Shown here: piece after piece, positions 23,345-35,314 of the stretch
Layout of the letters: the number at the start of each line of letters is the position of its first letter
How positions within the stretch are numbered: position 1 is the first letter of the stretch
Origin: Anaeramoeba flamelloides
Lineage: Eukaryota > Metamonada > Anaeramoebidae
Reading direction: 5' to 3'
Length of the DNA: 64,000 nucleotides
Assembly: GCA_027625915.1 (NCBI GenBank)
Contig: JANTQA010000051.1
Location: 6,882,501-6,946,500, forward strand
Translations under genes and position numbers: made by a program
Notes under the pieces: model-generated
Databases searched by the model: none
What the model was told of the DNA's origin: nothing
Seen by the model: the letters and a program-made list of their open reading frames with translations, nothing else

Positions 23345-23827
23345 TTATTTCTTATTACTCAATAAGTTTTTAGCCCTTTGTACTAGTTTCCTTTTCTCTT
23401 GTTCTATTCTGTTTTTTTCTTTTTGAAGTTCTTTTATTTTAGTCCTTTCACTATTCAAGGTGATTTTATAATTGTTCTTTGTTCTTTCAAGATCTTTAAT
23501 ACTACCTTTAAGTATTATCTTTTCTTCCTGGAGTGCTCTCAATTTATTATTATGAGAATTTAATTTGTTTAGTAATTTTCTGTTTGCTTGTTGTAATTTT
23601 TCTACCTTTTCTTGTACTTTTTGAGAATATTTTTTTGTTAATTCTTTGTTTTTTTTTTGTAATTCTTTGTTTTCTTGTTGTAATTGTTCTACCTTTTCTT
23701 GTACTTTTTGACAATCTGCTTTCCATTGAAACAACTCTTCTTCTTGTTTTTTAAAATCAAAATTCATCTTTAGAAATAGATCAATTAATTCTTTTGATAA
23801 GAGCTTATTTATATTTTGTTTTTCCAT
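23345..23827 (-). CDS. Small coiled-coil protein
   Basis: This 160-aa frame is predicted almost entirely as coiled coil: Leu/Ile heptads, Lys/Glu/Gln-rich. An internal duplication is visible (CQKVQEKVEQLQQENKELQ and SQKVQEKVEKLQQANRKL, about 32 residues apart). There is no catalytic or membrane signature. It could be a complete small gene, the 3' exon of a longer one, or debris of a larger coiled-coil gene, because it lies in a repeat-rich zone. An A-rich tract lies directly upstream of the ATG. Confidence 0.45.
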   Translation of the reverse strand: MEKQNINKLLSKELIDLFLKMNFDFKKQEEELFQWKADCQKVQEKVEQLQQENKELQKKNKELTKKYSQKVQEKVEKLQQANRKLLNKLNSHNNKLRALQEEKIILKGSIKDLERTKNNYKITLNSERTKIKELQKEKNRIEQEKRKLVQRAKNLLSNKK

Positions 23828-24139
23828 CCTTGTTTTTTGAACAAAAAAAAAAAAAAAAAAAAGATTAAAAAAGGGAAAAATAAAAAAAAAGTTAGACTGA
23901 GCAAGAAAAAAGAGTTAAAAATGAATTTCTCAGGATTCAAAGTTTTTTTTAAAGACCATTTCTTTCTTGGACAAAAAGTTATCGTATTGCTTATGGTGAT
24001 TAATTTCAATTTCAAGATGAGTAAGAACCTATTTCAATTAAGCATTTCAGAGTTTGTGTAATGACAAAGATCTCTTAATTTGTTTTACTGTTATTCTGTA
24101 GTATTTTTCTTGTGATAAAAGAATCGAAGAGATTGAATT

Positions 24140-24358
24140 TCAATGAGGTAATAGTTTATTTTTCTTTTTAGTTTTTCTAAAATTCGTACGAAGATTATTG
24201 TTTTCAATAACATTTCCAAAAAGTTGATCTTCAAGCTTGCTATTACGTGTATAGTTTTTAATCCAAATAAGAGAAAAAATTTTCAATTTTAGGGTTGATA
24301 CGATATGATGAAAAAATAATTTTTGCAAGAGGAGTCCATCGTGGACATTTATTTTCAT
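24140..24358 (-). CDS. Unclassified short open frame
   Basis: A 72-codon frame beginning MKINVHDGLLLQKLFFHHIV has balanced amino-acid use for this genome (KNYTRNSKLEDQLFGNVIEN). No family is recognised and I found no phase-compatible join to the coiled-coil frame 300 bp downstream. It may be an exon or a relic. Confidence 0.2.
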   Translation of the reverse strand: MKINVHDGLLLQKLFFHHIVSTLKLKIFSLIWIKNYTRNSKLEDQLFGNVIENNNLRTNFRKTKKKNKLLPH

Positions 24359-24479
24359 TTTGGTTGATCAAATTGTTTATTGACTTATTTCTTTTTCCTG
24401 AATAAAATATTTGTGTTCTGGTTTGGGTCATTTGTAAATGATTAATTTGGGTTGTGGTTTCAAAGAAAAAATTTCAATT

Positions 24480-26110
24480 GATAAAATAATCTTGAAGTTA
24501 CATTTAATAGAAAATTCAAAAAAAATTTACTCTTATGGAAAAAAAGTTCAACATTGTTTTTAATTGTGAACTGAAAATGAAAATGAAAAGTAAAATCAAT
24601 TAAAAGAAGAAATCAATTAACTTCAAATAATAATCCATTATATTATTTTCAATCAACACAACAAATACAATTTAAATCTACTTTATTATCGATATTGTTG
24701 GTGTTCTTTTGGAGATCGCAAAAAGTTTCAAATTTTTGAACAAATTTTTAATAATTGATCTATCAAAGAAAAACCCATTATATAAAGATAGAATTAAAAA
24801 GACTGTTATGGTGATGAATACTTCATTTTGTCTTTATTTATTTATTTATTCTTTTTTTAATTGATCTTACTTTGAATTTTCAGTTATACTCCCTATTAAA
24901 AACCGTGTTTCACTTTTTTACCATGTTTCACTTTTTTTCCACAATGGTTACCAGATCTTGAAATTGAAAAATTAGAGTAAAAAGCTGATTATTACAATTT
25001 CAAACTTTATTTTGTACTCTTTTCAGAAATGAGTTATTGTTTTTAAAAGTCTCATTCATTTTTTGAATTTTTGAAAAGTTCAAAATTCAACCTATGTCCG
25101 AATTATTTAAAAAAAAATATTTATTATGAAAAAAGAATGAAATCTTATTGAATATCAAGGAAGTGTACAAAAATAAAGTTTTTCAATAAAATCACTAAGT
25201 CCTAGAATAATTCAGTTTTGTAAAATCTACTTAATTTCAAAAAAAAAATCAATAATTATGAAATTTTAAAAAAAATAATTTATTGATTTAAAAGAACAGA
25301 TCAAATCAATTTTTTCTTTTGATTAATTAAAAAAATCTGAGAAAAAGAACCAAACAATCAAATTAAAATTCTCCCAAAATACTTTTTTGAAAACCTGGAA
25401 AATTCAACTTTTAATCTAGAGAAATACTTTTCAATTTGATTATTTATAATCAATTATTAATAACCCAATCTTAATTTTTTCAGGAGTCATCAACAACCAA
25501 AAGATTAATTGTATACATATGTTGAACAATTATATCTCAATTTTTTAAAGATTTTCAAATAAATAAAACAAATTTATATAAATAAATCTAATAAAAAAAA
25601 ATTAATAGATATTATCAAATAACTGATTTTAATACAAACCGTTCCTTGTTTATACCCTTAATATTTGAAAAAGAATATTGAATAGTCTTTTAAATTTCAA
25701 GAAATTTAATTAATATTTGTGTTTAAAATAAATGAACAATTTTTGTAGATCTTTAAGGATTCCATATTTAATTTATTTTTCTGCATTTTTAAAATAAGAT
25801 TAAAGTTTCGAGGTTACTTGTTCATAAAGACTCTCTAAAATTACTAAAAGTGTGATTTCTTTAAAATAAAAATTTTTGACAAATTTTTATTTTTCTAATT
25901 GTAATCCAACAATCCAAACAAAAAGTATCAGATCTATTATAGGGAAATTTACTTGGGTATAAATGAACTCTTTTAAAAATGATTACTCATTTCTCTAAAG
26001 TTGATAAATGAAGTTTTTTATCAGGTTTAATTGCATCCTTATGCAAACAATTACTCGATTAACTTTGGGAAAAAAAATAAATAAGATTTACTATTTCACT
26101 AAAATAGTGT
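24480..26110. repeat. Long decayed dispersed repeat, copy B
   Basis: About 24540-24950 parallels 2640-3030 (block TAATAATTGATCTATCAAAG), and 25320-26110 parallels 5760-6600 (blocks CATTTCTCTAAAGTTGATAA and TTTTAAAATAAGATTAAAGT). It lacks the 2.7 kb that sits between these blocks in copy A. Confidence 0.6.
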
Positions 26111-26809
26111 TTTGTATGGTGATGACTTACCTTTAACCTTATCTCAATATTCTATTGTTCCATTTAATTTGTTAATTTTTTCTATTTTTGTCATTTTTGA
26201 ATTTTCATCATTATTGAATTTTTTTAATAATGTCAACAAAAAGAAATAAGAAAGATTTTTATATCAATGACATTTGGGATAAATGGATTTTGTTTAAAAA
26301 GAAGACTAAAAATTGAAAAGAAAATAGGAAAAAAAAAAAAGAAAAAAACAAAAATAAAAAAAAAAAAAAAAAAAGAATTTTGGGTTTCAAAGAAGCAATT
26401 GGTGAGCAATTGGTAAAAAATCAAAAAATAATGTTATCTTTGAATCAAGAACATCCAAAATCAAAACTACAATACTTTTATTTGATTTAATAATTTGATA
26501 ATTGATCATGAATGTTCACACTAAGGATCGTTATTTAATTGTTATAATTTCTCTCATGTTTTTGATCTGATTTTACTTTAAACCTTTGTTCATATTTATA
26601 ATATGCTTTTTTGTTTTTATTTTCAAGTTTCTCTTAATTTTGTGTTTTAGTGTCACAGTATAAACAAGTGACCACTTGATCTTTTTCCCTTTGGAAATCT
26701 TCATCTCTATATAAAGAAGATTCAGCTAGGGACAAAATGGCAAAAAATATAAATGATAATTTATTTATTAAAAGAACATTTTATTACAATTTATTTTTTT
26801 TATTGAACT
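26111..26809. other. Spacer between repeat copies B and C
   Basis: A/T-rich sequence with an A-rich tract at about 26326-26375. No gene is seen. Confidence 0.45.
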
Positions 26810-27830
26810 CAAAAATACCAACAAAAATAACCAAATCATTAAATTAAAAATTCTCCCAAAATACTTTTTTAAAAACTATCAAATTTCAACTTATTTCTTA
26901 GTGAAATACTTTTTAATAAGATTATTTTTTAATAATAATTAATAACACAATCTTAATTCATTCGGTTAGTAATAACACAAAAAATATAAGTTTCAATATT
27001 CTTTCATATTCTTTTTTAGTTTTCTAAAGATTTTCAAACCAATCAAACAAAATCATAATAATAGTTTTAATAAAAAAAAAACAAAGAATAAATATTCAAA
27101 AATAACTTATTTTATTAATAATAATCCCTGGTTTTCTATTTTTATAATCTTTGAATAAGTAGAATGGACTACCTAGTCACTTAATTTCAAGAAATTCAAT
27201 AATTATTTGTAAATAAAATAAATGATCAATTTTTTTAGATCTCCAAGGATATATTATTCTATTTATTTTCCTTCTATTTTTAAATCAAGATTCAAATTTC
27301 AAGATTATTTGTTCATAAAGACTCATAAAAATATTAAAAGTAAGATTTAATCAAAATCAAATTTTTTTGTAAATTTTTCTTTTTTCAATGTTTTGGTACA
27401 AAAATATAAACAAAAAGTGAACAAGTTCTTTTGACTAGAAATTTGATTAGAAGAAATGAATTCTTTTAAAAAATGATAAATCATCTCTCTAAAGTTGATA
27501 AATGAAATCTACTTATCCGTTTTAATTACATTCCTTTGGTAAATTATTTCTCTATTCCTATTTGGGAAAAAAAATAATCAAGATAGTTAGTCCCTTATTT
27601 GGAAAAGTTTTTAAAAGTTCCTATTTCCATAAAACTTTTTCAAAAGAAGGTTATTTGATTTAGATCTTTTAAAGATCTTTCTAAATTTGTCACAAATTCA
27701 AAAAAAACAAAATGAAACCAAGTCAAAAAAAGTCCTTGAAATAGTTATGAAAATCATTTTTCTCTGATTATTGTTGGTTTTTTATTTCAAGTCTTTCTTT
27801 CCCAAAGTAATTTTCTTTCCAACAAGTCTA
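26810..27830. repeat. Long decayed dispersed repeat, copy C, abutting the kinase gene
   Basis: Tandem with copy B and colinear with 5760-6850: CTCTCTAAAGTTGATAAATG, CCCTTATTTGGAAAAGTTT and TTTAGATCTTTTAAAG blocks. A weaker match at its end (tctagaacgatcttcttcaa; tatagaacaatcttcaatat in copy A) reaches to within 20 bp of the SRPK start codon. Confidence 0.6.
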
Positions 27831-27849
27831 GAACGATCTTCTTCAAAAG

Positions 27850-28655
27850 ATGAGTTTTGGGAATCGAAAAAAGCACCCAACAAAAATAACATCTTCAGCT
27901 ACATTAAAAAATAAATCCAAAACAAAAAAAAGTTCAAGATCAAAAATGATTCCACAAATGAATAAAATTTCATATTCAAGTGAAGAAGAAGAGCAAAAGG
28001 ATTACAAGCTCGGTAAATAGTCATTTTGTCATCCGGATCTAACAAAGAATAAACAACAAAAAACAATAAAAAAAAAAAAACCGATTGATTCAAAAAAAAC
28101 TTTTCTCTTCATTTTTTTGATAAACAAAAATTAGGTGGTTATCATCCAGCAAGAATTGGAGAAATATTTAATAGAAGATATAAAGCCTTGTGTAAAATTG
28201 GGTGGGGTATTTTTTCAACTGTATGGTTAGTTCAAGATTTAAAAGAAGGGATATTTTCTGCATTAAAAATTGTCAAATCTTCAAGGAATTACTCACAAGC
28301 AGCAAAAGATGAAATCAAGATCTTAAAAAAAATTGCAAAAGAAGACCCTGATGGAAATTCAAATGTTGTTCGTTTACTTGATCAGTTTCAACACAAAGGA
28401 CCAAACGGAAATCGTACGATCAACTTTTTTCTTTCTTTATTGGTTTACACAACAAATATTAGCATAGTTCAAAAAGTGTTTCAAAAAAAGAGTTTTGATT
28501 AAAAACCAGATCAAAACAGCCAACAAACTTTAATAGACCTGGCTTGAGAATTAGACTGAAAAAAAATACTTTTTTTTCGTCACACTTCTTTCAAAGGGCT
28601 TTCCAAAAACAATTGTCATAATAATCGTCTTATTCTCTTTAATTTTTATTTTGGC

Positions 28656-28686
<31 letters not shown>

Positions 28687-31019
28687 CAAATAAACTGTAA
28701 AATTTCAAAGACTGGTGTATGGTTTTTGAATTATTGGATGAAAAGAATCTTTATTCCTATATGAAAAGATATGATTATAAAGGTTTACCAATTGAGATTG
28801 TCAAGGAATTGACGAGACAAACTCTGGTTGGCTTGGATCACTTACATCGCAAATGTGAAATCATTCACACGGACATTAAGCCAGAAAACATCATGCTTTA
28901 TAAGAAAATTGGCAACCTCTCAGAAAGGATTCGAAGAATCATTGAAAAAACAGGGCTCAATGTTGAGGAATACATAAGGCTCAACCAAAAAAAGATCACT
29001 ATGAAAAGAGGATTAAAACAAAAAAGTTTTACAAAGTATCGGAAAAATAGATTACTTGCAAGTAAAAGCAAAACAAGCCAACAGCAAAACAAAACAAAAA
29101 AGGGTAGGCATCAAAAGCGGAAAAAAAAAGAAAATATTGCAAAAAGAACTGATTTCAAAAAAAAGAATAAATATTTAAAAAAAAAATCAATTAATCAGAA
29201 CCATGGGAACACTAAAAGAGGTTTTAAAAAATTTGAAAACAAAAATATTGGTTCTTTAAAAACGCAAATTCAAAAGAACAAGCCACTTGCTTTTGGTACA
29301 AATAAAATTGAAAAAGGTGATCCTTTATTTGACATGTCTCATAATCAAAAGGAGAATAGCAAATCATCAAAGCAAAGTCAAAAAAATAAATTTCAATCCA
29401 AAATAAAATCTCAACAAAAACCCAAATCAAAAATTAATCAAAACCAAACTCTCAAGCAACAACAAATGATAATAAAAAAAAAAAAAAAATTTCAAAATCC
29501 AAAGCAAAAGGGAAATTTTCATACAAACCAAAAAAACAAATATTTCTCAAGACCAAAAATAAAGCAAAAGCAAAAGCAAAAGCAAAAGCAAAAGCAAAAG
29601 CAAAAGCAAAAGCAAAAGCAAAAGCAAAAGCAAAAGCAAAAGCAAAAGCAAAAGCAAAAGCAAAAGCAAAAGCAAAAGCAAAAGCAGCAAACAAACAAAA
29701 TGAATAAAGATCAAATCAATGAGGAATCTGAAAATGGCAAAGAATTTCTAGATTGTGACGGACTTGAGGAAGTGAAAATCATTAAGGTTATAAATAAAAT
29801 TAATATAATTTACAAAAAAAAAAAAAAAAGTCCGAGAATAGTTAATTCAATTCAAGACTTTTCAAATTTCGATCCTAATGAAAAATTAAAAATGGAATTA
29901 TTACAAAATTTTACCCCACCTGATGAAAAGCAACGTTTTGTGCCACAAAACCAAACCCAAATAATAACAATAAATGAAATATTCCAAACAAATGATTATC
30001 AAGAAAATAAAAAAACAACACCAAGGATCAAAAATCTGATTCAAAATATCGAAACCAATTTAAAAAATGATAAAAAATTGACTATTTTATCGAAAAACAA
30101 CTCCTTTTCGCCAAATCTCAATTTTTTAAGATGGAAAAGCAATGAAGAAAATATTAAAACTAAAAAAAATAATGCAATTAGTTATTCAAACGATACTGCC
30201 AATATTGATAATAATGATGGTAATGATAATGATAATGATCATCATCATCATCATCATCATCATAATAAGAAGAAGATCCATCATAATTTAATAAATGGCC
30301 AACAACAACAGATTACGAAAAAAAAAACAAATCTTCAGCACAATAAAAAAATTCCAAATTTGAATAAAAAAAAGAATTCGAATGTTGATAAGAATTCTTT
30401 CAAAGCGGCCAAAACAACCAAATCTTCATTCACAATAAAAAAGCAGCAAATCAAAAGGCAATCAGATGGCAACGAACAAAATCAAATAATTAAATGCAAA
30501 ATTGTTGATCTCGGAAACGCGTGTTGGTTTGAAAAGCATTATACAAGCGACATCCAAACGAGGCAATACCGGAGCCCCGAAGTCATTTTGGGTCACGAAT
30601 ACGACTCCTCCGCGGATATTTGGTCCCTGGGGTGTATGATCTTTGAATTGTTAACGGGCGATGTGCTCTTTAGCCCAAAGGGTGGCGGGAATTATTCAAA
30701 AGACGAAGACCATTTAGCTTTGATAATGGAATATCTCGGCAGAATTCCCAGAAGCATCCTAATAAGCGGCAAATACTCCTCAGAATTGGTCGATTGGAAA
30801 GGCGATTTAAAGCATTTGAAAAATTTGGAATTTTGGCCTCTTGAAAGCCTTTTAGTAGAAAAGTATAATTTTTCGAAAAAAGACGCAAAGGAAATTTCGG
30901 ATTTTTTAAAGCCGATGTTTGAATATCATTTAGATAAAAGGTCAACAGCTCATCAATCATTGCAACATGATTGGCTAAAAAAAAAAAATCGCAAGAAGTT
31001 TATCAAAAAAGTAATCTAA
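27850..31019 (+). CDS. SRPK-type Ser/Arg protein kinase, 3 exons
   Basis: The exons are 27850-28012, 28135-28413 and 28711-31019 (916 aa, phases matched). The N-terminus is basic and ends EEEEQKDYKLGGYHPARIGE, the hallmark lead-in of SRPK kinases. The glycine loop is GWGIFSTVW with ALKIVKS holding the ATP lysine. IIHTDIKPENIM (about 198-210) is the catalytic loop, DLGNACW (about 745) is the SRPK form of DFG, then TRQYRSPEV and ADIWSLGCMIFELLTGD. SRPKs phosphorylate RS-domain splicing factors; the spacer between the lobes governs localisation. Here the spacer is about 525 aa, very Lys/Gln/Asn-rich, with about 20 KQ dipeptides and eight consecutive His. Usual SRPKs are 400-800 aa. Introns are 122 and 297 bp, the second with a long A run. 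The RRM/RGG protein at 42.4-43.7 kb is another RNA-processing gene in the window, with no physical link implied. Confidence 0.93.
29573..29692 (+). repeat. AAGCAA hexamer microsatellite in the kinase spacer
   Basis: About 20 uninterrupted copies of the hexamer AAGCAA encode alternating Lys-Gln. The unit is a multiple of three, so length change would not shift the frame. Confidence 0.9.
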
Positions 31020-31297
31020 GTTTTTTTTATATCTTTATCACAATATTGATTTTTTCTTTTTGCTTTTCTGCTTCTTTTTGTTTTTCTTTTTCTTTTCCCC
31101 TTTCATTTTTCGTTTTAATTTTCACTTTCTTTTTCCTTTTTCTTTTCATGAGATTAATTAGTAAAATAAATTTGTATATTAATATAACTTTTTTTTTGTT
31201 TCTTTTTTTTTTTTGAATTGTGTTTGTGAAAAGGATTACTTATAAAAGAATTAATACTGGGTATCTTAAATGTTGTTTGAGCTAAAGTTTGGAAAAA

Positions 31298-31843
31298 TAA
31301 ACTATTTTTCATAAATTTTGACTCACTTTATAATGTTAATGGAAGTTGTTTTGAAGGTTTATTCCAGTATTCTTTACAAAAAATATTTTCAAATTTTTGG
31401 ATCAGAATCATTTTTTCTAATTTTTCAAATTTTTGTTTTTCTTTTTCTTTTTATTTTTCTTTTTTTTTTTTGAAAAGATCATGTGGAAAAAAAAAAAGAT
31501 CTTCGAAAATACAAATAATCACTAAGAAAATTGAGACTATGTAATGTCTTTGTTAATGGATTTAATTATTCATAAAAAATCTTGTTGTTCAACTTTTTTT
31601 TAGTGAAAGTTCAGTAATAAAAAATGGGTAATGCTCATTTCAAAAATTGTGACTCACTTTTTTTTTAGTTTTTGGCTTTATTTTTTTTAATTTTTATAAT
31701 ATCAGGCTTTTATAGATTTAGAATGACTTAAAAGTGAATTAAAAATCATATTTAGTTATTAATTGTTTTTGAATACTAAAGGATAATTTTTTTTTTTTCA
31801 ATTTATTATTTCAGGTGAGTCACAATTTTTGAAAAAGAGTTTA
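31298..31843 (+). mobile_element. Non-autonomous TIR element (GACTCAC family), copy 1
   Basis: The ends are imperfect inverted repeats of about 30 bp: left TAAACTATTTTTCATAAATT then TTGACTCAC; right GTGAGTCACAATTTTTGAAA then AAGAGTTTA. An internal copy of the TTGTGACTCAC word lies near 31656. TA at both ends is consistent with TA target duplication, as in Tc1/mariner-like elements. There is no coding capacity. An inverted second copy lies at 56651-57312. Confidence 0.65.
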
Positions 31844-32029
31844 TAATAAATTGAGGGTTTTTTTTTGTGCCTATTTATGATTTATGATGTGTCCAAATTT
31901 TTTGAATGCGGTTTATTTCTCACTTTCCAAAAATAATTACAAGATAATTTATTTCTCATGATTTATTTGATTTTATTGTAATATTTTATTATCGTTGTGA
32001 TAATTTAATTCAATACAATTAATTGATGT

Positions 32030-32450
32030 TTATCCTTAGTTTTTTTTTTTTTTTAACTTTTTGTTTTGATTAGTAATTATTAGATTTTCCAAACAAACAT
32101 AAAGTGAAAAAAAAAAACCGATACACTTATCAATAGTTTTTTTTTAAATTTGAGAAATAAAACGAAAATTTGTACAAGTTTTGGTTTATTACTCAAATTA
32201 AAAAAAAACTACTCTTGAGCTTTTCCCTTGTTTAAAACAATTTGAATTAAATCCTGATTTTACCCCATTTTTTTGAATTCTGGAAAACCTAGCTGTTTGA
32301 AGGCACTTGAGGGACACTTTCCGTTATCTTTTCCAGAATTTAAAAGAATAGAGTAAAATTTTTGATTTTACTCTATTCTTTTAAATTCTTGAAAAGAGAG
32401 GCACTCTACAACACTTGGTAGTACTCTAGGGTACTCTTTGGAACTGTTGT
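32030..32450. repeat. Hairpin-rich repeat, copy 2
   Basis: A near-perfect hairpin at about 32327-32390 pairs AGAATTTAAAAGAATAGAG with CTCTATTCTTTTAAATTCT. The block ends with GCACTCTACAACACTTGG, the terminal word shared with copies 1 and 3. Confidence 0.6.
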
Positions 32451-33435
32451 AAAATATAAATTTATTGTGAATCTTTGAAATAATCGAAAACCACAGTTAT
32501 CTTTTTTTAATTTAAATGAAATTAAATTTTTTTATTTATATAAAAACAAGTCAAAGAGAAAGAAAGCTAAGTAATAAAAAGAATTTTTTAAAAAAATAAT
32601 AATAAAAAAGTAAAACCTTCATTGAAAAGTTTTACTTACACCCCGAGATGTTGAAATTGTTAATTGTTGTTACTTTGAATGGTAAAAATTTCTTTATTAC
32701 TAACATATTTTGTAAAAAAAAAAGTTTTTAAATATCTATCAAACAGAAGTGCAAATGAAATGTACTATTTTATTTCATTTTAAATATGAACTTTGTATTG
32801 AGGGATACTTCTAGAAAGTATTGGTTTTACATAATCAGAAACTGGTTTCTAAATTTTCCCTTTCTTTTATATTTTATTTTTATTTTTATTTTGTAAAGGT
32901 AACCTAATTTTTTCTCCCTCAAAATATTAATATTGACTCAAAATATTGTAGAAAAAACTAATTAATTTTACACAAATTTGTTTCCATTCAATTCAGTTTG
33001 TTTTAGATATTTTTAGTACAGATCTCTTAAGATCTAACCAAAACAAATATAATTAAAGATCTAATCCTTAAAGGGTAATTTATGATTAAATGGATTTTTT
33101 ATTCCTTTTACCCCCCAAACATTTATAAAAACAAAAATATTGAGGAAATCAATTATAATTATTTTGTTTTACTTTTTTCATACTCACCAGAATACTTGAA
33201 AATTCTTAAATGTTTCTAAATATTTATTTTTAATTTTTTATTTCTTTATGATATTCACCTTTCCAATATAATAATTAAATCACCTGAAGCACTTTATACA
33301 ATCTTTTTAAATGTTTTAAATTTTTTCAATTAAAAAATAACTGATAAATTCAATTAATAAATAAGAAAAGTGGGACATCTTTGATAAACAACTAATCCTC
33401 TTTTTGATAATATTTTTTAAACCATATTTTTATTT
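32451..33435. other. A/T-rich DNA, nothing recognised
   Basis: No gene, RNA or repeat boundary is supportable here. Confidence 0.45.
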
Positions 33436-34030
33436 TTTCTATTTTAATATGTCGCTACTACCCAAAAAACACTAAAAATGAAAAATTGAAAAAATAACTT
33501 CCAACAAAAAAATTAAATAAACTAAATGAAAAAATTTATTTAAATAAAGTTTCCATACAAATTTTTCTTGAAAATATTCTTTGCCAAAACAATTGAATTC
33601 AAACTTGTAATTATGTATACTTTTATATACAATATCTTCTATTAACTTATTTACTAAAATAAATTCTAAATTATGGGAATTTTATTTTCACAAAAGGCAC
33701 TAATTATGCATTCAATTGTTTTGAAAAGTTTTAAATATTAATATTAAAAAAAAAGTTATTTAAAAAAGATAAACTCTCTGGAAAATCTTCTAAATTAATA
33801 TACTAACTTAATCTTTTATTTCAAAATTTTTCTCAATCCCAATTTTTAGTAAAAAAAAATAAAAAAGTGCACATTAATTTCAAAAAATATTTTGGATATT
33901 CAAAAGCAGAGATAGTTTTGATTCTAAAAAATTTTATCAGAGTGATTAATTGAATTTAGTTATAAAGCTTGATAAGGAAAAATATTATTCAGAAAAAAAA
34001 CAGTACTTTTTTATAAATTCAGAATTAATC
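33436..34030. repeat. Direct repeat with 10.73-11.33 kb
   Basis: The second copy starts at ACCCAAAAAACACTAAAAAT and includes a TTTCACAAAAGGCACTAATT block. It runs up to the LINE 3' end at 34.1 kb. Confidence 0.5.
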
Positions 34031-34099
34031 AATTAGAAAATAGCTCAAATTGGTAAGTTCAAAAATATTTAAAAATTATCCAAAGAAATAACACAATAT

Positions 34100-34530
34100 A
34101 CAAGAAACAAAGATATTTAGAATGGAAGAGTTCAACTTCAATTTTAAAACTCAGAAATTTTACAAATTACTTAAATAGATACTCTTGTGTTATGAATAAA
34201 AATAAATCAAAATATTGTGAGATATGTAAAAAAATAAATAATTTAGATATCATTGAAGATTTGAACCATTTTCTAAGGAATTGCTCAGCCTATGAAAATA
34301 ATCGTAAAATCTGGATATCTGAATTAAAAAAAATTAATATATCTAATATATTAAAAAATAATAATATTAAAAATATTATTATAAAAAAAGATTCATCAAG
34401 TTTATTAGCCTTAGTGGATAATAAACTTATTTTTGAGTCCTTAATAAGATTCCTAAATAAAAATTTAGGAATTCGGGTACACAAGAGGAATTAATAACTC
34501 CTCCCTTAAATAATAATAATAATAATAAAA
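34100..34530 (+). mobile_element. LINE 3' end with zinc-binding C-terminus and TAA-repeat tail
   Basis: About 125 codons are open: ILKLRNFTNYLNRYSCVMNK, then CEICKKINN, EDLNHFLRNCSAYENNR and a C-terminus ending LGIRVHKRN. The CxxC...HxxxxC arrangement near the end is typical of non-LTR retrotransposon ORF2 C-termini. After the stop comes a (TAA)n tail, the microsatellite 3' end many LINEs use. The reverse transcriptase is absent upstream, so this copy is 5'-truncated. Confidence 0.7.
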
Positions 34531-34589
34531 AATAGTACTTTTTTATATTAAGTGCATTTATTTGTCAAATGAAAAAAAAGTAAATTTTT

Positions 34590-35314
34590 TTTTTTTTTTT
34601 TTTATTATTGAAGAAGTGTAAATTACACTCTAGTTGCCCTTATACTTAAATTTCCTTTCAGAAATTTAAGCGTAAAATCATAGATTTCACGATTATTAAC
34701 CAATGAAAATAATAATAAACTGTTATGGTTTAAAATTAATTCATTGAGGTTTTTTTCATTTAATTTATTCAGAAATATTAATCTATTATTTTCATAGGAA
34801 GGACAACCGACAAAAAATGATCAATATTTTCTATAACTTCCTTTTGCTCGTATTTTAAACATAAAGGACAAAATTTATTTGAATTTTTATTAATTACATA
34901 GTAATATCTGTTTAAGCAATTGGTAAATGTACTAAACTTTAGGATTGTTGAACTTGATGGATAGCTTAGATATTTTTGAGTTGTAAATAATGAATTTTGG
35001 TTTCTTAATATTGTGAAGTATTTTTGCACTTTCCAGCTCTTGGAATTCAATAATTCATTATATGTGTATTTATAGATTTCCTTTTTTAATTCAATTGAAT
35101 CTTTTGAATTCCAGTTAATTTTATTGTTGGTTCGTTGATTAAATTTTATTAATTTTTCTAAATAAGGAAGAGATAATTCTTTTAATTTTTTTTTGAATTT
35201 GAATTTTTTTTTATTTACTGAAATTACCATATTTTCAATTTTAAATTCTGTTTTATAAATAAGAATTGGTGTATTTCTGTTTATTTTGCCTATTTCAGTA
35301 ATGGCTGTATTCAT
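34590..35314 (-). mobile_element. Second LINE 3' end, opposite orientation
   Basis: The minus strand is open for 178 codons: PILIYKTEFKIENMVISVNK, later LNRYYYVINKNSNKFCPLCL and ENIDHFL. Continuing with one shift of frame near 34800 it reads PSYENNRLIF and ends FLKGNLSIRATRV plus stop. It aligns with the 34.1-kb copy throughout (CxLC, HFL, YENNR, NLGIR/NLSIR). The two copies lie tail to tail about 70 bp apart. This copy keeps more of the region before the zinc motif and has an A-rich tail. Confidence 0.7.

Noticed and set aside
29452-29694. Minus-strand frame of alternating Phe-Ala
   Set aside because: It is the shadow of the AAGCAA repeat in the kinase gene.
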